Source of the DNA: Athripsodes cinereus
Taxonomy: Eukaryota > Arthropoda > Insecta > Trichoptera > Leptoceridae
NCBI GenBank assembly: GCA_947579605.1
Contig: OX388306.1
Span: 3,410,001-3,474,000 of the forward strand
Length of the DNA: 64,000 bases
Reading direction: 5' to 3'
Shown here: positions 31,166-42,448 of the stretch, piece by piece
Layout: the number at the start of each line of letters is the position of its first letter
How positions within the stretch are numbered: position 1 is the first letter of the stretch
Position numbers and translations under genes: made by a program
The notes under the pieces: model-generated
What the model was told of the DNA's origin: nothing
What the model saw: the letters and a program-made list of their open reading frames with translations, nothing else
The model's database searches: none

Positions 31166-31177
31166 TGTACCTTTATA

Positions 31178-31420
31178 TGCAGTCACCAGTAAATATTATG
31201 TTTCCTACTCTTTCCTGTAAGTTTTCGAGTGTCCTGTAAATGGCAGACACTCATAAAATATCTCATATAAAACAATCAACGTCTATGTACAATTCAGCGA
31301 TAAGTCATGCCACTTATCCTTAATAACTCAGGTATATTTTTACTGAACGGAGAGGACAAAATGTATTTTTATAACATGCTTTTAGTTTGCTGGCTACCCC
31401 ATTTGTAAGATATACCGTTG
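31178..31420 (+). repeat. T repeat, diverged copy
   Basis: Retains TAAGTTTTCGAGTGTCCTGT, ATTCAGCGATAAG, ACGGAGAGGACAA and TGCTGGCTACCCCA in order, ending at a worn ATACCGTTG. The 3' microsatellite is lost. Confidence 0.6.
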
Positions 31421-32239
31421 TATTTTTTTACTAGTATTTTACTTAACTATTTACTATTATTTACTAGTACTAGTATTTTTAACTACTTCTTTCATGCCTA
31501 TTTATAGGTACTTATTTAGAAATTCCAGACTTCTGCGGTATCTGTTTGAACGGTGGGTCTTTCAATGTATTCTTTAGGAATCACAGTAAAAAAATACAAA
31601 AAAATCAATTGAACTATTTTTGGGAGCATGTTTTTAAATTCGCCTTGTTATCTTTTGTACGATATATTGTAGAAAATTTTGATTAAAAAAAGTGTTTTTA
31701 TCCTATCTCAGAGATATAAAACCATTTACTATCACTGAAATGAATTTAGTCCCATATGGCGGTATCTATTTAGCCTTGATTAACGCCAAGACTTAATTGT
31801 ATGGTGACACTATTATGTGTTATGTGTTTCCATGAACTGAATACATAATAATATTAATAGAGTAGTTGTAATACTGTATTAATGTAATTAACTCCATCTA
31901 TCGGGAGAGTGACATAATAAATAAATGTCATTTCACCTCGCCCTGAATGCAGTCGTAGCGCTTCTATAATATTATGAACGTATAATTTTATTATTACTTT
32001 CAACTAGCTTTATGTCCGGTTTTGCTAAAGAAATAAATATCAAATAATACAAAAAATCAATTATCAGTTCTATTTTTTATAGAAAATATCGTAAAAAATG
32101 TACTGAAAAACAGTTAAAAGTTTTAGTACTCATACATAATATGTAGGTTATAATATTAATAAAGTAAAATTATGCACAGCTTCCAAAATCTTAGTTTTTG
32201 AAAAAAGGCAATAATGTTAAATATTTATGGTATTGTCTC
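31421..32239. other. AT-rich sequence, nothing recognised
   Basis: No supported feature. Confidence 0.4.
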
Positions 32240-32440
32240 ACATCACCTTGCGGGTGCCAGATGCTGGAACAAGCTGCCTCTGTGTCTATGGGAGGTGGTG
32301 AATGGAGTGAGCTTTAAAAGAGGGCTGATGACGCACCTTTTTGCTGGGAGTTTCGGGTGATAGACGTGGTATACGGCGCCCTTGAGGTTATGTTATGAGT
32401 AAACGGCGCTTTACATATTGTCCATATATTATATCACCAG
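32240..32440 (+). mobile_element. LINE-D 3' end fragment
   Basis: Encodes HHLAGARCWNKLPLCLWEVV, then FKRGLMTHLFAGSFG and a stop at about 32360, a standard LINE ORF2 end (AA..WN.LP). The 3' sequence matches 5.8 and 53.4 kb. Confidence 0.7.
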
Positions 32441-32504
32441 TAATATATTTGTCAATAAAAAAGATAAAGAAGCTATTACAGTATTGGTAAAGTGCACAAA
32501 AACT

Positions 32505-32590
32505 AGCATTAGCCGATTCGTAAGCATCGTAACGCCTTTCTTGTTTCCTACTAATGGGAGTTTACACAATCGGTTGGTTGTGCAGATGGC
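32505..32590 (+). repeat. fragment of the 25-26 kb inverted-arm element
   Basis: GCCGATTCGTAAGCATCGTA, ACGCCTTTCTTGTTTCC and CACAATCGGTTGG parallel the outer right arm at 26365-26450. Confidence 0.45.
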
Positions 32591-33126
32591 GTGACTGTTG
32601 AGTCTTCATATGCGCAGGTGTCCAGATATTCAGAAATATGCGGGAACTAAGTTAGAAAAAAATTGCTTGACATCTTTTTGAATGCAATACAGATGAACAA
32701 ACAAACATGAGCATTTGGAATATGAATAGAGGGACCCGAGCGTTTATACTTATATGAGTACAATATATAATACAATATGTGAATACAGGATATATACACT
32801 AGAAGCTGTAGTTTTATTACCTCCATTAATTGACCATGGACTGAAAAAGCAATGGAAAATGTGGGATAGGTTATATCACTGAACAAACCATGTATGTGCT
32901 AAAACACACCTACACAGTTACCTACAACTGCGCTCCCGTATTATAAAAAAAAAAATCATGTATTGCTATGTGTGTACCTATAGCTTTATACGAGTATTAT
33001 TGTGTTTAATGTTGCTTGATGGCGTTATATTTATGATACTGTTAAAAAAAGCTCGATTGCTGAAATTTTATGAAAGCACAATTATTATTAACTTTTTATT
33101 TGACTTTTGACTCTTTACTTTTTTTA
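32591..33126. other. AT-rich sequence, nothing recognised
   Basis: No supported feature. Confidence 0.4.
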
Positions 33127-33334
33127 ATCCCGTGGAGCACCCGGTAAAGAATTGGTCTCTCACTCTTCACCATAAGTTTTCTAGTGTCATGTAAATGCAG
33201 GTGTTCGATTTTTTTTTGACATTTTAGATCTTAAATTCAGCGATGAGGTTTGCCACCCATCCTGAATGTCTTGATTTTATGTTGGCACGGAGAGGAGAGT
33301 TTGGATGTTTATTATAAGCAGCTGGTCTGCAGGT
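33127..33334 (+). repeat. T repeat, lacking its 3' end
   Basis: Well preserved from CCCGTGGAGCACCCGGTAAA through ATTCAGCGATGAGGTTTGCC and GGCACGGAGAGGAGAG to GCAGCTGGTCTGC. Confidence 0.7.
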
Positions 33335-34255
33335 TAAAAGTACTTGAGTTTATGTAGGTAATTTTTCAAAAATTGTAGTATTATGCATGTAGGTACTAAT
33401 AAAATATAATAATGATTCAAGCTACACCAACTTTAAATTGAGGTAAATATTAAGAATAACGATATTAATGTTATAAAACTTAATTTTCATACATATGTCA
33501 TAGTCTTCAAGAAGATCTTGTGAATATTAACTTAAAAGATATCTCATGTTTACAACCGGTAAATAAAATTTTACAAATTCTTTCATGAAAGAAATAGAAA
33601 ATGTGTCCCAATGATAACGAATCGGCTTAGGTTGATTTGAGTACACTAAAACCCATGATATGTTTGCCAGTCTTGATATGATTGAGATAATTTATTATTA
33701 TTGATGTTTTGTATACAGTTGATATTGGTATAGGTTGTACATTAACACATAAAGATTTAGCAGACCATTTTTTCAATAGACATATCGCGATTTTTTTCAT
33801 CTGGAATTTCTTTCCAACGAAAATATTTCCAATAAAACAATTGTAAGTTTCAAATAACAAATCTCCATTTGAATAATCAAGTTTGACGGCACATAATATG
33901 TCGTGAATGAATAATATGGAGTAATATTAGTTTTGATACCATTTCTTATATTATGAATTGGTTTGTCTATGGTATGCACATACCTAATACTCCCTGAAGT
34001 ATTGTTAAAGCTACGTGCGATAGTTTTCCTACTGAAATATACGAATCGTTCGTTTTCTTTATTGTTGGAATTTCTTTCAATCATTTTCTATATCCAACTA
34101 AATGTTTCTAAAGAACATTATTTTTTTGTAAGAAACATCAAATTTAATAAATCCTTAGTTTTAAAAATATTCGTATAATATTATTAAGTATTATGAATTT
34201 TTTGACACAATTGGATGTCGGGAACTGGATTTTTTACTTACTAGAAGTGTAGATG
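33335..34255. other. AT-rich sequence, nothing recognised
   Basis: Open frames on both strands overlap but none has a recognisable motif. Confidence 0.4.
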
Positions 34256-34593
34256 TCAAACATATTTAGAACTACTCCATATTAATCATTCCAATTGATC
34301 ACACTCATCCATAGTCGACCTAATTGAATAGGTATTAACTAGTTAGGTATGTTGTATATAATCCACATACATATGTGAACTTCCTTAAGGAGTGCACAAC
34401 ACAGAGTTTCGACGTTTATGAATCGACTTAGTCGAAACTCTGTGTTGTGCACTCCTTAAGGAAGTTCACATATGTATGTGTATCATATACAACATACCTA
34501 ACTAGTTAATACCTATTCAAATAGGTTGACTATGGATGAGTGTGATCAATTGGAATGATTAATCTGGAGTAGTTCAAAATATATTATGTTTGA
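34256..34593. mobile_element. 338-bp near-perfect palindrome (foldback element)
   Basis: Two arms of about 160 bp are almost exact reverse complements, from CAAACATA...GGAGTAGTTC-type outer ends to GAGTTTCGAC and GTCGAAACTC next to a 17-base loop at about 34417-34433. Arm identity is high, so formation or homogenisation is recent. No hammerhead core is present. Probably a hairpin MITE. Confidence 0.8.
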
Positions 34594-34689
34594 TTATTAA
34601 GTATATTTTAAAAGCCTTGTTAGTTCTTAGATCAAAAAGTAAAATATCAAGTATATAATAAATAGTTTGTTTGCACTTATATTATATAC

Positions 34690-35152
34690 GGCAGATCCGC
34701 CACATAAAATAAGCATTCAAGCTGCCCTCTCAGTGCCAACAACAAATTCAGACATTCAGAATGGGTGGCAAACCTCTTCGCTGAAATTAAGATGTAAATG
34801 TCCTTTTTTCTTGAACGTATGCATTTTACGGGAGACTCGAAAACTTAACGGAAAAGAGTAGAAGACCAATTTTTGCCGGGTGCTCCATGGTTTAATAGCT
34901 ATGTATAGGTATTCTAAAATAATATATTGATCTGCGGAGCATCCGACAAAGAAATGGTCTCCCACCAAATTTTCGTGTGTCCTGTAAAAGACAACGTGTT
35001 GTACATCTCAAATTCAGCAACGAGGCTTTTCACCCATTCTTAATGTCTTATTTTATTGTTGACACGGAGAGGACAGTTTGCATGCTTATTACATGCAGCT
35101 GGCCTGCTGGCTTCTCCTCTTGTTGGATATGCTGTGATGGTTTAGTAGTAGC
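34690..35152. repeat. two T repeats facing each other
   Basis: 34690-34895 is a minus-orientation copy (GGTGCTCCATGG at its high-coordinate end). 34931-35152 is a plus-orientation copy that ends GATATGCTGTGATGG and TAGTAGTAG. Their 5' ends are about 35 bp apart, giving an inverted pair. Confidence 0.7.
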
Positions 35153-36413
35153 ACTCCACAAATATACTTTTTAGATACAATATTTTCTTTGAAAATAAGT
35201 TTACATATTATCACCTTTACCAAGCTTAGATACATATATTATATCTAGTTTGAGTACAACACGCTTGTAATTCAAAGTTCATTGCTTTAATATTCCAGAC
35301 ACGTTTTTCTGGTAGGAACACCTACACCTACATTTTCTTCGTAGACACGTAGTAGAGAGAACGATTCTTGAACCAAGGCGTCTCAAATTCATCTCATGCA
35401 ATGGACGCTGATATGACTACTACTACCTCTACAATGGACGTCCCATGTGAAAACATTATTATCTGAATGGATGTCACAGGAGAGATGTGATAGAACGTGT
35501 CTTGAAAATTGCATAATATTACTGTGAACCATTTATTATTCTAGTGACTTATCTGAGGTTGTAAATAAAAGGGTTATATTTTATTTATCTATCCATTTCT
35601 GTTAAAATAATACAGCATTTACGATTGAATAAGATAGTGATAAATGATGGTAAAGAAAGCTGTGAATGATTTGGAATCAAAAGTGTAGAAATCCAAGGCC
35701 TTTTTTTTATCACAGTTTGCATTGTTTGCGTTGAGTTTCACAAAGTTGCATTTTCAAAATTAATCGAATTCTCTTTAGATTGTACAAAAATTAGCGGAAA
35801 AATCAATATAAGTGTAGAAATTAGTAAAAATCTATTAAGATTTTGGGATTCAATGATATTTTCCTATTGGATTTGTCCAGTTTCGATATCAAAACACACG
35901 TTTGTTCAGCAAGCCTGGAAATCAGAGAGTGTTCTAATTTAGCCTCACTTAAAGTTAAATTGATCTTTTTTGATTCCTTTTCTTTGCATTTTTGACATAT
36001 TCAGAAATATATTAATTATGTCAATTCAAACAAGCATGAACATATTGAACATGTCAAATAAAAAAAAAAAAAATCCGATCAGAAAAACAAAGATAATAAT
36101 GTTAATTATATGCTATTACGATGATTAGAATGTCAATAAATATAGAACAATACAAATAGATATTAATTAGATTAGATATAATGGTATAAAATATTAATTG
36201 TTATAAAAAAGTTATATCAAATAATCAATTTCAATGATGTTTAAAATGTAAAACACTGTTTTTTTTTTCATTTTACTGGATGAATATAAAAAAATATTCT
36301 TAATATCTTTAAAACAATGATCTTTCCCGGTGTAACTGAATTATTGTACAATGAGTTATATGACATGAAGTATTTCTTTAGAATATCTTCTATATTGATT
36401 AGTTTCGATCTTG
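35153..36413. other. AT-rich sequence, nothing recognised
   Basis: No supported feature; holds an A run near 36059-36073. Confidence 0.4.
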
Positions 36414-36423
36414 TCATCATAAT

Positions 36424-37548
36424 ATATATAATGAGTTACAATCCATTGGATTGGTCTGCAACGAGTTTGGTTTTTCTTCTCCATTCGTCTCTATTCTCAG
36501 CCAGTCTTTTTAGCCCTACGTATGAGCCACAGTTCATGTCTCTTTTCAGTTGGTCCATATATGCGTCTCTTGGTCGGCCTCTGCCATTTGTCCCCTCGGT
36601 CTTACCCTCCGCGATGGCGATGAGTAGTCCTTGGTGCCTGATGTTGTGGCCAATCCAGTTAGCTCGTTGTTGGCTGATTATCTTAAGGAGTTGCCTTTTT
36701 TCGCCTACCCTGGTTAATACTTCTTCATTTTCGACGTGCTCCGACCAATGGATCTTAAGCATGCGTCTGTAGCACCACATCTCAAAGGCCGCCAACCGTC
36801 CGTTTTCACTCTTGCTGATGGTTCACGTCTCAAAAGCATAAAACAGAATTCTCCATACAAAGGCTTTAGTAAGGTTCTTCCTTACGCTTAAGTCAATATT
36901 TGGGGATTCCAATATCTTTGATTTTTTGTTAAAGGCAATCCTTGCCTGGTTTATTCTGCTTACAATTTCCGATTTGGAGCGTCCATCCTGGTTTATTCTG
37001 CTGCCCAGGTATACGAATTCACTTACTTGTTTGATGCTCACTCCATTTATGGCAATGTTCGCAGTCGCTTCCTCTCTTCCAACGACCATACATTTTGTTT
37101 TTTCTTTATTTATTTTCATGTTGTACTTTGACAACAGAATACTTTCCATTTTTCCTAAGGCTTCGTTCAGCTCCATCTCGGAGTCTGCTAGCAGTGCTAT
37201 GTCGTCAGCATATCTGATCATGTCGACCTTTTTCCCATTTATTTTTACTCCTGTCCAGTTCTTCATTTCTTCTCTCAGTTCATCAATGGCTCGCTGTATA
37301 TAGCAGTTAAAGAGAGCTGGCGACATTGAGCATCCTTCTCTTACTCCTTGTTCGACCCTTGCTTCTGCACAGCTCTCTCCGCTTTTAATCACAGTCATTT
37401 CGTTCTTGTATAAGCTCCAGATTGCTCTTCGGTCTTTATAACTCATTCCTATCTGGTTTAGAGTGTTAAAAAGTTGTTCCCATTCTACTTTATCGAATGT
37501 TTTTTCAAGGTCGATGAATGCTATATATGTGTTTTTATTAATTTTTAT
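36424..37548 (-). mobile_element. 5'-truncated LINE-E insertion with 10-bp target duplication
   Basis: TCATCATAAT lies at 36414-36423 and 37549-37558, bracketing a 1125-bp minus-strand LINE. It begins within reverse transcriptase motif A and ends just after the ORF stop. Confidence 0.85.
36436..37540 (-). pseudogene. LINE-E reverse transcriptase, motif A to C-terminus, one nonsense codon
   Basis: Minus strand reads AFIDLEKTFDKVEWEQLFN (motif A), GVREGCSMSPALFNCYI, MIRYADDIALLADS (catalytic YADD at about 37210), EFVYLGSRINQDG and RILFYAFET. The next codon is TGA where related copies should have Trp; the frame then continues TISKSENGRLAAFEMWCYRR, WIGHNIRHQGLL, GRGRPRDAYMDQLKRDMNC and QSNGL with a natural stop at 36436. 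Apart from that change (near 36820) the 360-residue stretch is open, so the insertion is fairly young. The endonuclease and the N-terminal half of the polymerase are missing. Confidence 0.85.
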
Positions 37549-37558
37549 TCATCATAAT

Positions 37559-37974
37559 ACCTATAGTATAAATCAAATATTAAACGGATTAAAAAACAGG
37601 TTCTTATTATTTATGACTTGATAAATTATTCAAACATTAGCGCACGGTGTGCTGACAAAACTGTCACTGATTTTACTCGTTAAGGTTCACAAAAAGAACA
37701 TTTTCATCGTTGCAATGCATGAAAGTTGAAGGAGAATTATGATTAAGACCTCTTTTTGTTGTTATCAAATTTCTTTATCCCGGCAAAACAGGGTCAATAA
37801 ACGTCGAAAAGTGCTTATAATCTTATTAAATAAGTATAAAAAAAAATCCTTATCTTATATGCACTTTTATACGTATTACAATTTTTAATGAAAATACATC
37901 ATGTTCTCCTGGGGTCATTACAGTGTTCAGCAAATGTGATCTCAGATAATCTTCATTAACATCTTGAACTTCAA
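37559..37974. other. AT-rich sequence, nothing recognised
   Basis: No supported feature. Confidence 0.4.
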
Positions 37975-38290
37975 CGGTCGTTTTGGGAGCACAGGGAAGA
38001 CATCAGGCTCTTCCATTGAAAACGACTCTACACTATTTGAATCACCTCTTACCATGAAATTCCTAGCGCTCTGAAGTAGTTGTCATAGAAACGAGGTTTT
38101 GTGAAAGAAGGATATTCAGGCCGTTGGCATTTTTGTGGACAAAAGAACAGTACTGTTTTTGCCCAAATATCACTGAATACTCTTGTATTACAGAGTCTAC
38201 AGCTTTTTGCTGAGTGCGCTGGCGCACAGTTTCATTTGTGACATGATCATTGCTCATACCACCTAACATGCCATAGACATTTATTTTCAA
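37975..38290 (-). mobile_element. LINE-C C-terminal fragment
   Basis: Diverged copy of 17370-17605. Minus strand retains SMTTTSER, the EFHGKR..FK segment and ending CLPCAPKT. Upstream reads KAVDSVIQEYSVIFGQKQYC. Contains stops. Confidence 0.55.
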
Positions 38291-38636
38291 AGCTTTGTAT
38301 CTTCCTCTCTTATGAACCTTAGTTAGATGCCAAGACTCACAGTAATAAAGAGGAATTGGGATAGTATAAGAATTAAACAGGTGAAATTTCGTTTCAATAA
38401 ATTCTACATTAATATTTACTACAGAAAAATTTTGCTAATTAATTAAAAAGTAACCAAAACCCTGTGTTTACAGACTAAATATGGCATATATTTTCGTATT
38501 TTTGGACAGTAAAATTATTTGTGAAAATATGCAAGCATTTCTCAAAACATGAATTTTTTTAATGTTTTGTCAACCGTTTGTAGACCGAGCGGGAAATGAT
38601 TCCAAAATTTTGTCAGAATCATTCAAATATTAATTT
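38291..38636. other. AT-rich sequence, nothing recognised
   Basis: No supported feature. Confidence 0.4.
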
Positions 38637-38813
38637 TTTTTTTTTTAAAAGATATATCTGGGTTTTGTTATAAACCCAAATACAACTTTATACACCTTTC
38701 ACAGTAAGCTAAAAGCTTGTGTCGTGAAAGGGGAGTTTGCCGGCACCTGGGATCGAACCCCGGACCTCATGTTCATAAGGCCGAGACTCTACCTCCAGGC
38801 TACCGACGAACTC
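38637..38813 (-). repeat. tRNA-derived SINE copy 2 (best copy)
   Basis: Minus strand: GTTCGTCGGTAGCCTGGAGG (A-box region), then GGTCCGGGGTTCGATCCCAG with the polymerase III B box GGTTCGATCCC, then GCCGGCAAACTCCCCTTTCA, AAGCTTTTAGCTTACTGTG, TTTGGGTTTATAACAAAACC and an A run. About 175 bp. The tRNA-like head and A tail define a SINE, not a functional tRNA gene, because the cloverleaf does not close. Confidence 0.85.
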
Positions 38814-38980
38814 AAAACTCTAATTCTTGAAACATACTGACTTCCACTATATTTATCAAGCAAAGCTGGTTTTGTTTTAGTTTAATTTATCAACCGACGG
38901 TTCTTGGTGAAAGTTCATATTTATAATTTATAAATGAAACACGATATAAACATAGTTACTCCATTATTGACTTTATTAAT

Positions 38981-39025
38981 TTTGCAAGCCGGCTTTCAGA
39001 GGTTCCGCTCTCATCGTCAGGCAAA
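38981..39025 (-). ncRNA. hammerhead ribozyme, intact core
   Basis: Minus strand in order: UUUGC, CUGACGA, one U, a stem-loop with AGAG and CUCU arms, GAAA, GCCGGC, UU, GCAAA. UUUGC pairs with GCAAA (stem I), the AGAG/CUCU hairpin is stem II, and GCCGGC is self-complementary, so stem III would form between two copies. All invariant core bases are present. Predicted cut lies between 38986 and 38985. One extra U between the core and stem II is shared by the other copies here. Confidence 0.7.
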
Positions 39026-39064
39026 TTGTTTACTATTTATCACATATCTAGCTTGTAAAGAAAC

Positions 39065-39122
39065 TTCGCTTTAATTTTGTCTGACGATGAGAGCAGAAGC
39101 TCTTGATAGCCGGCTCGCAAAA
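39065..39122 (+). ncRNA. hammerhead ribozyme, mutated core
   Basis: Plus strand: UUUUGU, CUGACGA, U, GAGAGC-AGAA-GCUCUU hairpin, GAUA, GCCGGC, UC, GCAAAA. Stems I and II are kept and stem III remains self-complementary, but the required GAAA reads GAUA, so cleavage should be lost or much reduced. Confidence 0.65.
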
Positions 39123-39188
39123 TTTATAAAGTCAATAGTGGAATAACTATATATCGTGTTTCATTAATAAATTATTAAAGCTGGTTTT

Positions 39189-40862
39189 ATAGCTAGTAGT
39201 ATAGTTATGTAATATATTAACATTTTATATAAGGTTCCTTTTTATAATATAATATGTACACACGTATGTAGTACTTAGGTCGTGAAGAAACGTCTTTTAT
39301 ATTAGAAGCATTATGGTGTGCGAAGAATCAAGTGGAATATTAAATTTCATGGTACTATACTACAAGTAGTATATTGCTACACGAGAATGTTCGAGCAGAT
39401 AGGCAGTACTATAGCTGAGTTTTATGGATAATAAAATGACCGAAAAATACACCATCGAGTGTAGTCTAATGCTGTTCAGGGACTATCAATGTTGTGTTTG
39501 TCATGACGTTACACAATTCGCAAGCACGATCATTCGTATCAATGTACTTACTTTAAAACAGCTTTGTACGTGCTTTCTGTGTTAAATTCTGACCGTTTTG
39601 ATTTAACAGTTTACTGAAAATTTCGCAACTTAGATAGATACCTACTTGTAAACTTATTTTTCATATTTTTTAAGCTCTATTATTCGTCTCTAAGAAGTCT
39701 ATTTTTTTTCTTTATATACTTACATATTACAGCATGTATATCTAATTACTAATGTTTACGAAGCTTTTAATCCAGTTTATAATAAAAATAGGATTATGTC
39801 AAATAACGACAAATCAAAGTGTATAGAAGTCAATAAATATTTCTTTATGAAATGGAAGAAAGTGCACTTTGTTCACAATATTTCCTCGTATCCGCTCATA
39901 TTTATATATTCAAAGAGGGTCGCATGTTGAGTAGAATAAATAAGCATACATGTATATTAGATTGAACTATTGTAGACGAAGCAAAAAAAGTTTGTTTGGT
40001 GCATAGTTGTCATCATTTTTTTGTGTTAAGGTTGACTGGGAGACTAAATTTGTGCCATTGTATATTTGTGTTGAATTTTGTTCAATAAATATTCATAAAT
40101 TTATAGATAATTATATTCATTAAATATAAAAGAATATATCAATATGGCGTAGGTACCGTTCGTTTTCTTTGATTATCCAACAAGTACCTATCTATAATTT
40201 AACTCTTTTTTGTAATCATGAGTTTTTATCAAGAACCATTGGTAAAAAAGTTTTACATTAGATACATACAAAAGCTTGACCTTTTTAGAAAAACGCTATA
40301 GTCTCTAAAACAATAAGGAAAAAACTACGTACGTATCACCAAAGCTTTCATGGAAATGTTTATATAAGATTGAGATCGGTCAATATACTCATATGTATTG
40401 TTTAAGAATTAATCAATAAACTAAATTCGTATTATTAAGTACATATTGTAGGTTCTTCTATATTCCTACCTGAAGTTGTCAAGATAGTTTTATTATTATT
40501 CATGACTATCTATTATGTATAAGCTTTCAGATGAGTAAGCTTCTTTAGTCCTTTATGAAGGACATGAATGAGAATGCTTCCTTTGATCTATGTGTACCTT
40601 TAAAAGTTTCACAACAATATTATTCATTAGTGACTCAAATTAAGCGTAAAGATAATACTTTTTAATGGGTAACTATTAGTGATAGATACTATTAGAATTT
40701 TCTTTGTGAAACGAATAATGGTATTTAATAGAATGTTAACTTTGTAAGCTTAGGTGAACACATTATTATTGAATATTGTCTAATGCGATTTTGTTTTAAA
40801 CAATACCACTATAGAAATGAGAAAGTGTGTGTTGTTTTCTTTGATTTTTGTGTAATATGTTG
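39189..40862. other. AT-rich sequence, nothing recognised
   Basis: A polyadenylation-like TTCAATAAATATTC near 40080 is the only transcript-like signal. No gene seen. Confidence 0.4.
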
Positions 40863-40993
40863 TACTACTACTACTTTACCATCACAGCATATCCCACAAG
40901 TGGGATAGCCAGCAGACCAGCTGCACATAACAAACATACAAGCTGTCCTCTCCGTGCCAATATAAAATCAAGACATTCAGGATGGGTGGCAAA
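40863..40993 (-). repeat. T repeat, 3' half
   Basis: Well preserved tail half: TACTACTACTACTTTACC, CATCACAGCATATCCCACAA, GCTGTCCTCTCCGTGCC and GACATTCAGGATGGGTGGC. Stops abruptly at 40993. Confidence 0.7.
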
Positions 40994-41975
40994 TATGTTG
41001 TGAATGTTGAATAAATTCTTTTGTATACAAATTTTGAGTTTTTTTATCATTTTTTTGTATTACTATTAGCACAATCGGTTTAATCGGTGGTGAGTTGATC
41101 TGATTGTAAAATTTTATTTAAATTTTATTGTAAATAATTGACCCTACAATTGGCCCTTGACCCTAAATTGCATTCTACGTATATGCTGACAGCAGTTAAA
41201 AATGAGCGCAGTGGTCCCATTGGAGTTTCGTCAACGTAATAGAGCTTAGTAAGACATAATTTATGGGTGACATTTTACATGCTGTGTATCATTTTATCAT
41301 GGATGAGTATCAAAAATATGTGTTGAGTGACTTAGTTTGAAGTAGCCAGATATCTTTGAAACAGTAGCAATGAAAAATATCTCTCGAGGAATTATCTATG
41401 CAGGTAGGTACAATGGCCTCAAACCTCAACTAGGAGAAGGGGAAGAAAACGCACGTATGTATGATATCTTATAATAATCAACTAAGAGAGGGCTTCCACG
41501 TCACCTTAATAATGAACCTTATCACGTAAGGCATGTAATTTGGTTGATTGTTATTATTATTAGTACAATTAGAGAGATAGAGTACTAGATTATATTTGCC
41601 TACCTGAATTTGCGTTATTCATGTATGTATGTAGGCCTAAGCAATGAAATGAGAACCGTATGAATATTTTATCATTGAAATATTCAGTAGTAAAATGATA
41701 AGAATTACATATAATATTATACCATACCTGCTGATCATAAAATCTACTTTGTAATTGAAATTAATAACATATACGTACTATTATTTATTGAATTTAATTT
41801 TTCAGTGTTAACATCGTGGAACATCATTATAAATTTTGAAATAGCAAATAAACAGTTTTTTTGTTCACAAACGTATATGCATCGTATATTGTAAAGAACC
41901 TAACGCTTTTACCAACGAATTGGGGTTATCAGGTCTAAGTATGAAACATTTTTTGCCGCCCTTTATGATACCAGT
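40994..41975. other. AT-rich sequence, nothing recognised
   Basis: No supported feature. Confidence 0.4.
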
Positions 41976-41994
41976 ATGACACTGATTACTTTTT

Positions 41995-42402
41995 AATCAT
42001 AAGGATAGGGTAGATAATATAGATAATAGTGGGGTTTATTGTATTAGTTGTAAGGATTGTGATATGAAATATATAGGCCAAACGAGTAGATCAATTAAAA
42101 CTCGCATTCAGGAACATAACAGGGCATTCAGGGGGTCATCCGGATACTCAGAGATGGCAGACCATTGTATACAACATGATCACTCTATTGACATGCAAGG
42201 TACTAAGGTCTTGCTCTCCGAGTCTAAGATTAACAAATTAAATGCCTTGGAGATTCTTGAAATCCATAAAAATAAGAACAATTTGGTGAATATCCAAATA
42301 CCATATGCATATCCTTTGTTGATATACCCATCTCCTTCCCTCTTATCCAACACCCTCAACTCCGCCCTTTCTCCCCCACCTTCAAACTCCCCCCACCCCT
42401 AG
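41995..42402 (+). CDS. Penelope-like GIY-YIG endonuclease domain (fragment)
   Basis: The frame is open from the insertion point: HKDRVDNIDNSGVYCISCKD, then CDMKYIGQTSRSIKTRIQEH, and DHCIQHDHSIDM. GVY (42031-42039) and YIG (42070-42078) are the two parts of the GIY-YIG motif, followed by the conserved Arg in KTRIQEH. The close cysteines (CISCKDC) and later histidines fit the zinc-binding linker known from Penelope endonucleases. The C-terminus is Ser/Pro-rich (SPPPSNSPHP) before the TAG. In complete elements this domain follows the reverse transcriptase and nicks DNA; here the polymerase is gone. The first in-frame ATG is at 42064, but that is internal to the domain. Confidence 0.9.
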   Translation, partial: NHKDRVDNIDNSGVYCISCKDCDMKYIGQTSRSIKTRIQEHNRAFRGSSGYSEMADHCIQHDHSIDMQGTKVLLSESKINKLNALEILEIHKNKNNLVNIQIPYAYPLLIYPSPSLLSNTLNSALSPPPSNSPHP

Positions 42403-42448
42403 TATAAGTTAGTAATAGAAAACGGACTCACTACATATGAACTTAAGT

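Larger units (their letters stand above)
38874..39176 (-). mobile_element. 303-bp hammerhead-bearing inverted-repeat retroelement, 12-bp target duplication
   Basis: AAAGCTGGTTTT is repeated exactly at 38862-38873 and 39177-39188. The insertion has a single-copy end (38874-38925) and two inverted arms (38926-39025 and 39065-39173) around a loop. Each arm carries a hammerhead-like core. Read on the minus strand its 3' end is AACTTTCACCAAGAACCGTC and TTGATAAATTAAAC. A related solo copy lies at 60010-60220. The layout suggests a Penelope-like derived unit; there is no reading frame. Confidence 0.75.

Noticed and set aside
33627..34084. Overlapping minus-strand frames that looked like a small two-exon gene
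   Set aside because: No splice signals, no motif, composition equal to background.
36926..37303. Plus-strand 125-residue frame with hydrophobic residues
   Set aside because: Antisense to the LINE-E reverse transcriptase; no independent support.
38720..38780. Possible tRNA gene
   Set aside because: Only the B box and a worn A box are present, the cloverleaf does not close, and an A tail follows; it is a SINE.
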